From NCBI GenBank assembly GCA_000733915.1, contig JPOM01000001.1:1364001-1428000 (forward strand): a stretch of DNA of 64,000 nt, read 5' to 3'. This DNA comes from Caulobacteraceae bacterium PMMR1. GTDB taxonomy: Bacteria; Pseudomonadota; Alphaproteobacteria; Caulobacterales; Caulobacteraceae. Below the pieces are notes generated by a model. That model was not told the origin of the DNA. It made no database searches and saw nothing but the letters and a program-made list of their open reading frames with translations. This document shows positions 47,465 to 56,910 of this stretch, one piece after another. A program made the translations under genes and the position numbers. Numbering within the stretch: the stretch's first letter is position 1; every line of letters starts with the position of its first letter.

Positions 47465-48083
47465 CGATCTGAGGCGGTGTGCAAACGGGAAGAGGTTTGC
47501 GACCATCCTGGCTGATCCGCCTTGGCGCTTCCAGAACAGCACTGGCAAAGTCGCGCCGGAGCATCGGCGCTTGAATCGTTACGGCACGATGACGTTGTCG
47601 GACATTTGTGATCTGCCGGTCCGCGACGTCGCGGCGGACACCGCACACCTCTACCTTTGGGTTCCGAACGCCCTTTTGGCGGAGGGCCTTGACGTGATGA
47701 AGGCGTGGGGGTTCACCTACAAATCGAATATAGTCTGGCATAAAGTCCGAAAGGACGGGGGTTCTGATGGTCGCGGCGTCGGATTCTACTTTCGAAACGT
47801 GACGGAGCTGGTTCTGTTCGGAGTTCGGGGCAAGAATGCCCGAACCCTGCCACCGGGCCGAAACCAGGTAAACTACGTGTCTAGTCGTAAGCGGGAGCAT
47901 AGCCGCAAGCCAGATGAGCTCTACCCCATCATTGAAGCGTGTTCGCCAGGACCGTTTCTGGAACTTTTCGCTCGCGGCGCGCGTCCGGGATGGAAGGTGT
48001 GGGGCAACCAAGCTGATGAGGCTTACGCCCCGACTTGGGCGACATACAAGAATCACAGCGCGTCCGGTATTGTCGCCGAGTAA
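47445..48083 (+). CDS. MT-A70-type adenine N6 DNA methyltransferase
   Basis: The 212-residue product belongs to the MT-A70 (IME4-like) family. The catalytic DPPW is at residues 24-27 (ATILADPPWRFQNSTGK), followed by HLYLWVPNALLAEGLDVMKA, WGFTYKSNIVWHK and VTELVLFGVRGKN. The SAM-binding motif comes last (PFLELFARGARPGWKVWGNQ), so the motif order is that of beta-class enzymes. This fold methylates adenine N6. It most likely protects the site cut by the endonuclease whose 3' end it overlaps by 20 bases. As far as I recall, the BglII and BstYI methylases are cytosine N4 enzymes, so the pairing is unusual. Confidence 0.88.
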   Translation: MTTQASDDLRRCANGKRFATILADPPWRFQNSTGKVAPEHRRLNRYGTMTLSDICDLPVRDVAADTAHLYLWVPNALLAEGLDVMKAWGFTYKSNIVWHKVRKDGGSDGRGVGFYFRNVTELVLFGVRGKNARTLPPGRNQVNYVSSRKREHSRKPDELYPIIEACSPGPFLELFARGARPGWKVWGNQADEAYAPTWATYKNHSASGIVAE

Positions 48084-48118
48084 GTAGCTTCGCTCGTTTC
48101 TTTTCGGGACTGCGCGCC

Positions 48119-48235
48119 TTAGGCGCTTGCGTCGAAGTCGGGCCCGTCGACGAGTTCGTAGCCTCCGGGCTGCTCCGTCGTCTCTGCTAAAGGGCCGTCG
48201 TGAACGGCTGCGCCAACTCGCGCGCCTGACTTCAA
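48119..48235 (-). other. Gene-like short open frame, possible remnant or small protein
   Basis: A 38-codon frame from a TTG at 48233-48235 ends in GGYELVDGPDFDASA. The frame stays open upstream almost to pyrC with no ATG or GTG, so it may be the 3' end of a decayed gene. Codons look coding-like and a GGAGGT lies 13 bases before the TTG. It lies in the island between the methyltransferase and pyrC. I do not recognise it. The rest of the region 48084-48320 holds only a short GCGCC-TTA-GGCGC palindrome. Confidence 0.3.
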
Positions 48236-48320
48236 TGCGTAGCGACCACCTCCTGGTATTCCGGAGAGGCCGAGCGCGCGGACGGATTCGGCTCCGGTTC
48301 GACCTGGGTTTGCAAAAAAA

Positions 48321-49658
48321 TCAGCGCTCGCCCAGGGCCTCCTGGAACCGGACCGGCTCGCCCTGCCCCTCCAGCACGACCTCGCCGTCGCGCATGACCG
48401 TGCGGCCGCGGATGATGGTCGCCACCGGCCAGCCCTTGGCCTCCAAGCCGTCGAAGGGGGTCCAGCCCGAACGGGTCGCCATCTCCTCGTGCCGGATGAT
48501 GCGCCTGGCCTTCAGGTCCACGATGGTCAGGTCCGCGTCATAGCCCTCGGCCAGCCGGCCCTTGTTGGCGACGCCGAACACGCGGTTGGGGCCGTGGCTG
48601 GCCAGATCCACAAGCCGCTCCAGCGTCAGCCGGCCTTCCGCCACGTGGGTCAGCATGACCGGCAGCAAGGTCTGCACCCCCGGCATCCCGGACGGCGAGG
48701 CCGGATAGGGCCGCGCCTTCTCCTCGCGGGTGTGGGGCGCATGGTCGGAGCCCAGCACGTCGGCGACGCCGTTCTGCACCCCCGCCCAGAGCGCAGCGCG
48801 GTGCGCCGCGTCGCGGATCGGCGGGTTCATCTGAGCAAAGCCCTTCAGCTGCTCATAGGCCCTGGGCCCCTCCAGCGTCAGATGCTGGGGCGTGACCTCC
48901 ACGGTGGCGACGTCCTTGTGGTCGGCGAGGTAGGCGATCTCCTCGGCGGTGGTGACATGCAGGACGTGGATGCGCTTGCCGAGCGCCCGGGCGATGCGCA
49001 CCAGCCGCTCCGTGGACTGGATCGCCGATTGGGCGTCGCGCACCTCCGGGTGGCTGGACCAGTCGCCGGTTCGGGCCAGGGGGCGGCGCTCGGCCAGGCG
49101 GTATTCGTCCTCGGAATGGAAGGCGGCGCGCCGGCTGATGTGGCGCAGGATGTCGGCGACGCCGGCGTCGTCGGGCACCAGCAACGAGCCCGTGGAGGCG
49201 CCCATGAACACCTTCACCCCACAGCAGCCGGCCAGCATTTCGAGCTCGCCGAGCTCGGCGGCGTTCTCATGCGTGCCGCCGACATAGAAGGCGTGATCGC
49301 AGTGCATGCGCCCCCGCGCCCGGGCGAGCTTGTCCTCGAGCGCTGCAGCGTGGGTGGTGGCGGGCTCGGTGTTCGGCATTTCGAACACGGCCGTGACGCC
49401 GCCCAGCACCGCGGCGCGCGACCCGCTCTCCAGATCCTCCTTCCACTCCAGGCCGGGCTCCCTGAAGTGCACCTGGCTGTCGATGACCCCCGGCAGGACG
49501 GTGAGGCCCTGCGCATCGAACACCTCTCCAGCGGACGCCTGGCCGAGGTCGCCCACCGCCACGACGCGCCCGTCGCGCACGCCGACGTCGGCCAGGCCGC
49601 GCCCGGCGTGGCTGACCACCTCGCCGCCGCGCACGATCAGGTCGTAGGCGGCGCTCAA
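48321..49658 (-). CDS. pyrC: Dihydroorotase
   Basis: PyrC closes the dihydroorotate ring in pyrimidine synthesis. The 445-residue amidohydrolase has the metal motif VIDSQVHFREPGLEWKEDL at about residue 60, MPNTEPATT, GVKVFMGASTGSLLVPD, HVLHVTTAEEI, and the catalytic Asp in LGSDHAPHTREEKARPYPAS. These are dihydroorotase rather than allantoinase features, although the two are close. I choose the TTG at 49656-49658, because GGAGAG lies 7 bases upstream and YDLIVRGGEVV is a typical start; the frame further upstream is low-complexity. No pyrB is adjacent. Confidence 0.88.
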   Translation of the reverse strand: MSAAYDLIVRGGEVVSHAGRGLADVGVRDGRVVAVGDLGQASAGEVFDAQGLTVLPGVIDSQVHFREPGLEWKEDLESGSRAAVLGGVTAVFEMPNTEPATTHAAALEDKLARARGRMHCDHAFYVGGTHENAAELGELEMLAGCCGVKVFMGASTGSLLVPDDAGVADILRHISRRAAFHSEDEYRLAERRPLARTGDWSSHPEVRDAQSAIQSTERLVRIARALGKRIHVLHVTTAEEIAYLADHKDVATVEVTPQHLTLEGPRAYEQLKGFAQMNPPIRDAAHRAALWAGVQNGVADVLGSDHAPHTREEKARPYPASPSGMPGVQTLLPVMLTHVAEGRLTLERLVDLASHGPNRVFGVANKGRLAEGYDADLTIVDLKARRIIRHEEMATRSGWTPFDGLEAKGWPVATIIRGRTVMRDGEVVLEGQGEPVRFQEALGER

Positions 49659-49905
49659 AGGCCGGCTCTCCGACCGGGGCGGGAGAGGGCTCGCCAGGGC
49701 CGCCGCGGGGGACTCTGTGTCGTTGAGCTCGGGGACATGAACCTGTGGACCAACATCGGGAGGGGCGACGCGCTCGTGCCGGAGGCGCTTCAGGCCTCCG
49801 ACGCGCGCCGTAAGCGTGAAGCCGTGCAGAGGGGCTTGCAAGCCTCGATCCTGGAGCGAGCGCGGGCGAGCTGACGCTGGACCGTGGGCTGAGGACGCCT
49901 GCGGC

Positions 49906-50901
49906 TCACGTCTGGGCTCGCCGCGGCGCGGCCGCCTCGGTCGCGGCCACGAGGTCGCGGGCGGCGGCGACCACCCATTCGACGGGCAGGTCCTGCATAT
50001 GAACGATCTTCTGGTTCAGCCCAGGGTCCGCCGCCTTGAAGGCCTCGAAGTCGCGCGGCCCCCTGAGCGCCCGGGCGTGCGCGCCCCACGGGCCGTAGAG
50101 CCGGTCGTCGGAGGGGCCGAACAGGCCCAGCGTCGGCGCGCCCGCCGCCGCCGCCAGGTGCATCAGCCCGCTGTCGTTGCCGATGAACAGCCTGGCCCGC
50201 TTCAGGCAGGCGTAGGCGGTGAGGAGGTCGAGCTTGCCCACCGTGTCGATCAGCCGCTCGCGGGGGATCACGCGGCGCACCGCCTCCGCCGTCCAGCGGT
50301 CTTCCGCGCTGCCCAGGATCAGCACGCGGGCGTCCGGAAGGGCGCCCTGCGGGCCGGTCAGCTCGGTGACGGCGACGGCGAAGCGCTCCGCCGGCCAGGT
50401 CTTGCCGACCCAGTTGGCGCCGGGCGCGACCGCCAGGATCGGGCGCTGAGGCCCGAGGATGGCCTCGGCGCGGGCCTCGGTCTGCGGCGAGGCGAACAGG
50501 AAAGGCTCGGGCGGGTCGTCCTCGAGCCGGAGCACCCGCGCGGCCTCGATCACCTTGTGCACGCCGTCCGCGGCGTTGGCGCGGTGCTTCACCGCCCGGC
50601 GCTTCGCGCTGAGGAACCGCGAGAGGCCGGAGCCGCGCAGGTCGACGACCAGGCCCCAACGCCGTCCCCGCACTTGCCGCCACAGGCTCAGCCAGTGCAG
50701 CCCCCGCGGTTGCTTCTCCAGGGCGATCAGCCGTTCCAGCCCCGGCATGTCGCGGAAGAGCGGCGCGGCGACGGGCCCCGCCACGACAGTGAACGCAGCG
50801 TTCGGGATCTCGTCGTGCAGCCGCTTCAGCAGGCCCGAGGCCAGCACCGCGTCGCCTATGCGGCTCGCCGTAATGAACAGGATCGGGAATCGCGCCGCCA
50901 T
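49906..50901 (-). CDS. Glycosyltransferase family 9 (heptosyltransferase-like)
   Basis: The 331-residue product resembles ADP-heptose:LPS heptosyltransferases. It has the start FPILFITASRIGDAVLASGL, LHWLSLWRQVRGRRWGLVVD, APGANWVGKTWPAERFAVAV for the nucleotide-sugar site, and LFIGNDSGLMHLAAAAGAPT in the C-terminal domain. It probably adds a sugar to the LPS core on the inner face of the inner membrane. The ATG at 50899-50901 is chosen over an upstream in-frame ATG. It is divergent from ygfZ. Confidence 0.85.
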   Translation of the reverse strand: MAARFPILFITASRIGDAVLASGLLKRLHDEIPNAAFTVVAGPVAAPLFRDMPGLERLIALEKQPRGLHWLSLWRQVRGRRWGLVVDLRGSGLSRFLSAKRRAVKHRANAADGVHKVIEAARVLRLEDDPPEPFLFASPQTEARAEAILGPQRPILAVAPGANWVGKTWPAERFAVAVTELTGPQGALPDARVLILGSAEDRWTAEAVRRVIPRERLIDTVGKLDLLTAYACLKRARLFIGNDSGLMHLAAAAGAPTLGLFGPSDDRLYGPWGAHARALRGPRDFEAFKAADPGLNQKIVHMQDLPVEWVVAAARDLVAATEAAAPRRAQT

Positions 50902-50984
50902 CGTTCGGTTATAGCTCGCAAAACGCACGCTCGCGTGCGGGCTTACGCGAAACGCCTGCAGGCGCCAGATTAGGGCGGACCGCC

Positions 50985-51797
50985 ATGCCTGAAGCCCGCC
51001 TCTCCAGCCGCGCCGTCATCGCCGTCACAGGGGCGGAAGCGCGCCCGTTCCTGCACGGCCTGCTGACCCAGTCGGTGGAGGCGTTGGAGCCCGGCGAGCT
51101 CCGCTACGCTGCGCTGCTCACGCCGCAGGGGCGGCTGATGTTTGATCTCTTCGTGCTGGGCAAGGCGGACGCGGTCTGGCTTGACGTCGCGGCGCACCAG
51201 CGCGAGGCGCTGATCCAGCGGCTCAACCTGCACCGGCTGCGCGCGCAAGTGGCGTTCGAGCCCCTCGAGCTTTCCGTTAAAGCGGCTTGGGACACGGCAG
51301 CCTTGGGCCGCACCCCCGATCCACGCCTGCCGGCGCTGGGCGCTCGGATCTACGGCGAGGACTGTGCGGCGGACGTCGGCGAGGACGCCTACGACGCGCT
51401 CCGCTTCGAGTTCGGCGTCCTGGACCCCGCACGGGACGACGCCGGCGAGCGGCTCTATGCGACAGAGGCAAATCTGGACCTGCTGAACGGCATCGACTTT
51501 CAGAAGGGCTGCTTCGTGGGCCAGGAGACGACGTCGCGCATGAAGCGGCGGGGCGGCATCCGCAGCCGGGTCCTGCCCCTCGCCGTTGAGGGTGCGCCCC
51601 CGGGGGCGGAGGTGCTGGCGGCCGACCTCCGCGCCGGCGAGGTGATCGCGGCCCGAGCCGATCGCGCCCTGGCGCTTCTTCGGCTGGACCGAGCGCGCGG
51701 TGCGGCCCTGACCATCGAGGGTCGGCCCGTGCGCCTTGACCTGCCCCCCTGGCTGTCAGCCGCCGTTCAGGATCAACGGGATAGCTTGAACGTTTGA
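50985..51797 (+). CDS. ygfZ: YgfZ/GcvT-domain folate-binding protein
   Basis: YgfZ-family proteins help assemble or repair iron-sulfur clusters in a folate-dependent way. The 270-residue product has a GcvT-like fold start (AVIAVTGAEARPFLHGLLTQ) and the family signature KGCFVGQETTSRMKRRGG with its essential Cys at about residue 174. The C-terminal barrel segment follows. The length is normal for alphaproteobacterial members. It heads a plus-strand run leading to rnhB and the ClC gene, not the suf operon 6 kb away. Confidence 0.92.
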   Translation: MPEARLSSRAVIAVTGAEARPFLHGLLTQSVEALEPGELRYAALLTPQGRLMFDLFVLGKADAVWLDVAAHQREALIQRLNLHRLRAQVAFEPLELSVKAAWDTAALGRTPDPRLPALGARIYGEDCAADVGEDAYDALRFEFGVLDPARDDAGERLYATEANLDLLNGIDFQKGCFVGQETTSRMKRRGGIRSRVLPLAVEGAPPGAEVLAADLRAGEVIAARADRALALLRLDRARGAALTIEGRPVRLDLPPWLSAAVQDQRDSLNV

Positions 51798-51822
51798 ATT
51801 TTTCTCCTCAGAGGATGTCGCC

Positions 51823-52392
51823 ATGACCCGACGCCCATGCGTCCTCTCCCTCGCCGCCGCTGGCTTGCTCGGCGCCGCGGCGCCCGCCGTCCACGCCCAG
51901 CACTACGCGCCCCCGTCAGAGCGCTTCGACGCCCAGGTCACGGTCGACCTCGGTCCGGCGCTGGCGGCCAAGGCCGATCGCATCGGGCGGCGCGAGCTCA
52001 ACGACCTGCGGCGCGACCTCGCCCGCAGCGCCTCGGAGGGCATCGCCCGCTCGCGCGGAGCGTTCCGCGCCGCGCACCTCGTGCTGCTCGACGCCAAGCC
52101 CAACCGTCCGACCTTCGAGCAGATGGGTCGCGAGCCCGGGCTGTCGATGCGCAGCATAGCGGTGGGCGGCGCTCGTATCGGCGGCTTTGTCGTGACCGCG
52201 GACGGCCGGCGCGTGCCCGTCCGCTGCAGCTGGTACGAGACCGACCTGCGCAACGAGCGCGGCGCGGCGACCTGGAGCGACGCCGACCGCGCATTCGACA
52301 TCCTGGCGCAGGACCTCGCCCAGGGCCGCGTGCCGAACCGCGAGATCGGCCAACCCTCCGGCTCGGGCGACTTCGGCGACCGCTTCCGCTAA
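51823..52392 (+). CDS. Secreted protein of unknown function
   Basis: The 189-residue product has a signal peptide with cleavage likely after VHA-Q (about residue 26) and no membrane anchor or lipobox. The mature part contains a conserved-looking VTVDLGPALAAKADRIGRRE, a segment LMLDAKPNRPTF-like (VLLDAKPNRPTFEQMGREPG) and a paired IGGFVVTADGRRVPVRCSWY strand region with one Cys. I know no named function. It lies 25 bases after ygfZ and 9 bases before tag, so it is probably co-transcribed with both. Confidence 0.75.
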   Translation: MTRRPCVLSLAAAGLLGAAAPAVHAQHYAPPSERFDAQVTVDLGPALAAKADRIGRRELNDLRRDLARSASEGIARSRGAFRAAHLVLLDAKPNRPTFEQMGREPGLSMRSIAVGGARIGGFVVTADGRRVPVRCSWYETDLRNERGAATWSDADRAFDILAQDLAQGRVPNREIGQPSGSGDFGDRFR

Positions 52393-52401
52393 TCGGAGGC
52401 G

Positions 52402-52986
52402 ATGGACGGACGCACGCGCTGCCATTGGCCGGGATCGGACCCGCTCTACCTCGCCTATCACGACGAGGAGTGGGGCGTGCCCGAGCGTGACAGCCGTGCG
52501 CTGTGGGCCAAGCTGGTGCTGGACGGGTTCCAGGCCGGGCTGAGCTGGATCACCATCCTGCGCAAGCGCGAGGCGTTCCGCGCCGCGTTCCAGGGCTTCG
52601 ACCCCGAGGCGGTGGCGCGCTTTGGCGAGGCGGATGTCGCGCGCCTCCTGGCCGACCCGGGCATCGTGCGCTCGCGCGCCAAGATCGATGGCGCAATCGG
52701 CAACGCCCGCGCCTTCCTGGCCCAGCGCGAGGCGGGGGAGGACTTCTCGCCCTGGGTCTGGAGCTTCGTGGACGGCCGTCCGGTGCAGAGCGCCTGGACC
52801 GCTCGCAGCCAGGTCCCGGCCGAGACGCCGCTGTCGCAAGCGGTGTCCAAGGCGCTCAAAGCGCGCGGCTATCGCTTCTGCGGGCCAGTGATCGTCTACG
52901 CCTGGCTGCAGGCGACCGGCGTGGTGAACGACCACACGCGCGACTGCTTCCGCTTCGAGGAGGTCCGGCGTATGGCCGAGGCGTGA
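52402..52986 (+). CDS. tag: DNA-3-methyladenine glycosylase I
   Basis: Tag removes 3-methyladenine from alkylated DNA. The 194-residue product has [20 protein letters not shown] (with the Cys and His of the zinc snap), [20 protein letters not shown] with the catalytic Glu region, and the C-terminal [19 protein letters not shown] followed by DCF, completing the zinc site. No LexA box is seen upstream. Its stop overlaps the rnhB start. Confidence 0.96.
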   Translation: MDGRTRCHWPGSDPLYLAYHDEEWGVPERDSRALWAKLVLDGFQAGLSWITILRKREAFRAAFQGFDPEAVARFGEADVARLLADPGIVRSRAKIDGAIGNARAFLAQREAGEDFSPWVWSFVDGRPVQSAWTARSQVPAETPLSQAVSKALKARGYRFCGPVIVYAWLQATGVVNDHTRDCFRFEEVRRMAEA

Positions 52987-53687
52987 GCCGATCGCCTGCC
53001 CCGTCCGCACCTGCGACCGCCCGCAAGGCGGCCTCGCGCCTCCGGCCGACGCTGGATCTGGAGGCGCTCTGCGAGGGGCCGGTCTGCGGTGTGGACGAGG
53101 CCGGGCGAGGCCCCTGGGCCGGACCGGTGTTTGCGGGAGCGGTGATCCTGGACCCGCTCCGACTGCCCGAGGGCATCGACGACTCCAAGGCGTTGTCGGC
53201 CAAGACGCGCGCTCGGCTGGAGGCCGAGATCAAGGCCTGCGCGGTGGCCTGGGCGGTCGGCTCCGCGTCGGTGGGGGAGATCGCCGAGCTGAACATCCTG
53301 CACGCGACGGGCCTGGCCATGCGCCGCGCGGTGGAGGGGCTGCAGGTCGCCGCCCGCACCGCCCTGGTCGACGGGAACTACGCCTTTCCCCTGCCCTGCA
53401 CGGTCAGAACCGTGGTGAAGGGGGACGCCCTGTCGCTCTCCATCGCCGCAGCGTCCATCCTCGCCAAGACGGCGCGGGACCGCCTGATGACCGCGCTCGA
53501 CGACGTCTACCCTGGCTACGGCTTCGCCGCGCACAAGGGCTATCGAGCGGCTCGCCATGCTGAGGCCCTGCTCCAGCTCGGGCCCTGTCCGGAACATAGG
53601 CTCAGCTGGGCGCCGATCCGCCTTGCCCTGATGGGCAAGGACCCGATGGTCGCCTGGAGCGAGCTGGACGAGGACGCCGACGCATGA
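52983..53687 (+). CDS. rnhB: Ribonuclease HII
   Basis: RNase HII removes ribonucleotides from DNA. The 234-residue product has a basic N-terminal extension of about 30 residues, then [20 protein letters not shown] with the first catalytic Asp-Glu pair. [11 protein letters not shown] and [17 protein letters not shown] follow, with the later Asp in [20 protein letters not shown] use the GTG at 52983, which overlaps the tag stop (GTGA); the longer frame upstream lies over tag. Its own stop overlaps the ClC ATG (ATGA). Confidence 0.95.
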   Translation: MSRSPAPSAPATARKAASRLRPTLDLEALCEGPVCGVDEAGRGPWAGPVFAGAVILDPLRLPEGIDDSKALSAKTRARLEAEIKACAVAWAVGSASVGEIAELNILHATGLAMRRAVEGLQVAARTALVDGNYAFPLPCTVRTVVKGDALSLSIAAASILAKTARDRLMTALDDVYPGYGFAAHKGYRAARHAEALLQLGPCPEHRLSWAPIRLALMGKDPMVAWSELDEDADA

Positions 53688-55528
53688 CCGCCGAGGCGCC
53701 TGCGCCCCATCCCCGGCAGGGGTCGGCGCCGCATGTCGCCCCGCTCGGGATCCCGCTGCGCTTCCCCACACAGGTCCCACGGGTCGATCTCCTCGGCCGC
53801 ATCCGCGTCCTCGTGCGCTCCAGCGAGGCGCTGCTGGTGCTGGTCGCCGTGGGGCTGGGCGTCGGCGCAGGCGCGCTGGTGACGCTGATGAGCGCCGTCT
53901 CCCAGGCCGCGCACAGCCGCCTCTACGGCATCCCCCTGGATCAGCGGCTCAGCGCCGCCTTCAAGGTGAGCCCGACGTCAGCCCTGCTGGTCCCCATGAG
54001 CGGCGGCCTGATCCTGGGCGCGATGGAGTGGTGGCGGCGCTACACCAAGGGTCGCGTGGGGGTGGACCCGATCGAAGCCAACGCCCTGCGCGGCGGCCGC
54101 ATGTCGCTGCGTGACAGCATCGTCATCAGCGCGCAGACGCTGATCTCCAACGGCTGCGGCGCGTCTGTGGGGCTGGAGGCCGGCTACACCCAGATCAGCG
54201 CGGGCCTGGCCAGCCGGATCGGCATCATCCTGAACCTGCGCCGCTCGGACCTGCGGATCGTGGTGGGCTGCGGCGCAGCGGGGGCGATCGCCGCAGCCTT
54301 CGGCGCGCCCCTGACCGGAGCCTTCTACGCCTTCGAGCTGGTGGTCGGGGTCTATTCGGTGGCGAACGTCGCCGCCGTGACGGCCGCGGCGCTGGCGGCT
54401 GTGCTGACGACCCAAGCCCTGGGCGGGGCGCCCTATGACATCGGCGCGCCGCAGCTGATGGCCCTGCACGCCAGCCACTATGCCCTGCTCGCCGCGATGG
54501 GGCTGATCATCGGCGGTCTGGGTGTGGCGGTGATGCAGGCGACGGCGCTGATCGACCGCGCCTTCGAGTGGTCGCGCATCCCCGTGATCGCCCGTCCCGC
54601 GCTCGGCGGCCTCGCCGTGGGCCTACTGTCGCTCATTACGCCCCAGGTCCTGGCGGCCGGGCACGGGGCCATGAAGCTCGACCTGCCCCTGGCCCTGCCC
54701 ATGACGGCTCTGGTCGCCCTCATCGGACTGAAGCTCGCCGCGTCGTTGATCTCCCTGGGTTCGGGGTTCCGGGGCGGCCTGTTCTTCGCATCCCTCTTCG
54801 TGGGCGCGCTCACCGGCAAGGTGTTCGGCGAGGCGTTCCAGATGTACCTGCCGCACCTGCACATGGACCCCACCGCTTGCGTCCTCGCCGGCATGGGCGC
54901 GCTCGCGGTCGCCATCGTCGGCGGGCCCTTGACCATGAGCTTCCTGGTGCTGGAGACCACGCGAGACTTCGGCGTCACCGGCGCGGCGCTCGCCGCCAAC
55001 ATCGCCACCAGCCTGATGGTGCGGGAGACCTTCGGCTATTCGTTCTCCACCTGGCGTTTGCACCTGCGCGGCGAGACGATCCGCTCCGCAGCCGACGTGG
55101 GCTGGATCCGCTCCCTCACGGTGGGGCGCATGATGCGGCGCGATCCGCCGACGGTGCCGGCGAGTTCCAGTCTCGCCGAGTTCCGCCGCCGCTTTCCGCT
55201 GGGCTCGGCGCACTGGGTCGTAGTCGTGGACGACGCCGACGCCTATGCCGGCATGGTCGCCGTCGCAGAGGCGCACGCGCCGGAGAAGGACGCCGCCGTC
55301 GTGCGCACCGTGGCCGACCTCGCCCGCTTCAAGGACCTGGCGCTGGTTCCCGACGCCAATGTCAAGGAGGCTATGGCGGCCTTCGACAAGGCCGAGGCCG
55401 AGGTCCTGGCCGTCGTGGACACGCTCGAGACCAAGCGCGTCATCGGCGTCCTTTCGGAAGCGCACGCGACCCGGCGCTATGCGGAGGAGCTCGACAAGGC
55501 CAGCCGGGGTCTCGTCGGCGAGACATGA
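53684..55528 (+). CDS. ClC-family chloride channel/antiporter with C-terminal CBS-like region
   Basis: The 614-residue product has about 10-12 membrane helices (residues about 45-450) of the voltage-gated ClC fold, then a soluble region with two CBS-like motifs (about 480-600). The anion-selectivity loops are altered. Where ClC proteins have GREGP this protein has GLEAG ([10 protein letters not shown], about residue 165), and where they have GxFxP it has GLFFA ([15 protein letters not shown], about 365). The gating Glu of GREGP thus survives but the helix caps differ. It may carry a different anion. It overlaps rnhB by 4 bases. Confidence 0.88.
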   Translation: MTAEAPAPHPRQGSAPHVAPLGIPLRFPTQVPRVDLLGRIRVLVRSSEALLVLVAVGLGVGAGALVTLMSAVSQAAHSRLYGIPLDQRLSAAFKVSPTSALLVPMSGGLILGAMEWWRRYTKGRVGVDPIEANALRGGRMSLRDSIVISAQTLISNGCGASVGLEAGYTQISAGLASRIGIILNLRRSDLRIVVGCGAAGAIAAAFGAPLTGAFYAFELVVGVYSVANVAAVTAAALAAVLTTQALGGAPYDIGAPQLMALHASHYALLAAMGLIIGGLGVAVMQATALIDRAFEWSRIPVIARPALGGLAVGLLSLITPQVLAAGHGAMKLDLPLALPMTALVALIGLKLAASLISLGSGFRGGLFFASLFVGALTGKVFGEAFQMYLPHLHMDPTACVLAGMGALAVAIVGGPLTMSFLVLETTRDFGVTGAALAANIATSLMVRETFGYSFSTWRLHLRGETIRSAADVGWIRSLTVGRMMRRDPPTVPASSSLAEFRRRFPLGSAHWVVVVDDADAYAGMVAVAEAHAPEKDAAVVRTVADLARFKDLALVPDANVKEAMAAFDKAEAEVLAVVDTLETKRVIGVLSEAHATRRYAEELDKASRGLVGET

Positions 55529-55578
55529 GCCCGCTAGGCTCAAGAGATGGTGTTGCTTAAGTTTTCGGAGCGCGCGGC

Positions 55579-56910
55579 GTGAGCGCCTCGCCGCAAAGCC
55601 AGCTGCTGCGCGTGCTGGGCCTGGCGTTCAGCGTCGCGGTCGTGGTCGGCGGCATCGTCGGATCCGGCATCCTGCGCGCGCCCGGCCTGATCGCCCAGGG
55701 CTTTCCCGATCCCTGGCTGATGCTGGCGGTCTGGGCGCTCGGCGGCGTGTTCGTGGCGCTCGACGCCATGCCGACGGTGGAGCTCGGAGCGGCGATACCC
55801 AACGCCGGCGGGCCCTATGCCTTGGCCATGCGGGCCTTCGGGCCGCTGATCGGCTTCCTGGCCGGCTGGGCCGACTGGCTGCAGAACGCGGCGTCCACGG
55901 GCTTCATCGCGGTGGTGTTCGCCGAGTTCGTCCACCGCCTGGGCCTGGCGAGCGCCTGGCCCACAGGCCTTATCGCCGCCCTGCTGGTCGCCGCCTGCGG
56001 CGTGATCAACTGGATCGGCACGCGGACGTCGGGCGCGTCCCAGACCCTCGGCAGCGGGCTGAAGGGCATCGGCCTGATCGTGCTGATCGCGCTGCTCTGG
56101 ATCGCGCCGCGCGGAACCGCGCCGCCGCCCTCCGCCCCGCCCCCGGCCATGAGCTGGGCGCTGGCCGTCGCAGCGCTCCGCGCCCTCTACAGCACCTTCG
56201 GCGGCTGGCACGCGCCGGTCTATTTCAGCGAGGAGATCTCCGAGCCGCACCGCAACCTGGCGCGGGCGGTGTTCGGCGGGATCGGCCTGGTCACGCTTGT
56301 GTACCTGGGCGTCAACGCCGCGCTGCTGCACGTCCTGCCCATTCAGGCCATCGCCGGCTCCAAGCTGGCCGTGGCCGACGCTGCCCGGGTCGCGATCGGC
56401 CCTGCCGCCGACACCCTCGTGACCGTGGTCTCGATCGTCTCGGTCGCGACGATCTGCAACCTGCAGGTCATGGCGCAGACGCGGATCACCTACGCCATGG
56501 CCCGCGACGGTCTGTTTCCGCCGGGGCTGGCGAGGGTGGCCAAGGGCGGGACGCCGCGCCTCAGCCTGCTGCTCACCCTCGTCTTCTGCCTCGCGTTCGC
56601 CGGGACCGGGATCTACGCCCTGCTGCTGGCGATCTACACGCCGCTGGCCATGGTGACCTTCCTGCTGCTGGGCTGGGGCGCCATCCGCCTTCGCCGGCGG
56701 GAGCCCGAATTGCCCAGGCCCTGGCGGATGCCGCTCTATCCCCTGCCGGTGATCCTGAGCCTGGCGGCCAACTTTGCGCTGCTCGTGGCGACCGTCGTGG
56801 AGGACCCTGCCCACAGCGCCTGGTCCCTGGTCCTGCTTGTGCTGCCCCTGCCCCTCTATGCGTACGGCGCCCGGCGCTGGCGGGGATCAGGCCTCAAGCA
56901 GGCGCTCTAG
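55579..56910 (+). CDS. APC-family amino acid permease
   Basis: The 443-residue product has about 12 hydrophobic helices and the APC start VVVGGIVGSGILRAPGLIAQ, where the unwound first helix binds the substrate amine and carboxylate. FGGWHAPVYFSEEISEPHRN is the conserved helix-6 region. The transported amino acid cannot be told from sequence. The start is a GTG at 55579. Its 3' end overlaps the corrected end of the convergent glycosyltransferase gene by 24 bases. Confidence 0.87.
   Translation: MSASPQSQLLRVLGLAFSVAVVVGGIVGSGILRAPGLIAQGFPDPWLMLAVWALGGVFVALDAMPTVELGAAIPNAGGPYALAMRAFGPLIGFLAGWADWLQNAASTGFIAVVFAEFVHRLGLASAWPTGLIAALLVAACGVINWIGTRTSGASQTLGSGLKGIGLIVLIALLWIAPRGTAPPPSAPPPAMSWALAVAALRALYSTFGGWHAPVYFSEEISEPHRNLARAVFGGIGLVTLVYLGVNAALLHVLPIQAIAGSKLAVADAARVAIGPAADTLVTVVSIVSVATICNLQVMAQTRITYAMARDGLFPPGLARVAKGGTPRLSLLLTLVFCLAFAGTGIYALLLAIYTPLAMVTFLLLGWGAIRLRRREPELPRPWRMPLYPLPVILSLAANFALLVATVVEDPAHSAWSLVLLVLPLPLYAYGARRWRGSGLKQAL

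Noticed and set aside
48312..48323. Run of seven T right after the pyrC stop as an intrinsic terminator
   Set aside because: The only nearby inverted repeat (CCAGG/CCTGG) is inside the coding region and separated from the T-run by about 10 bases.
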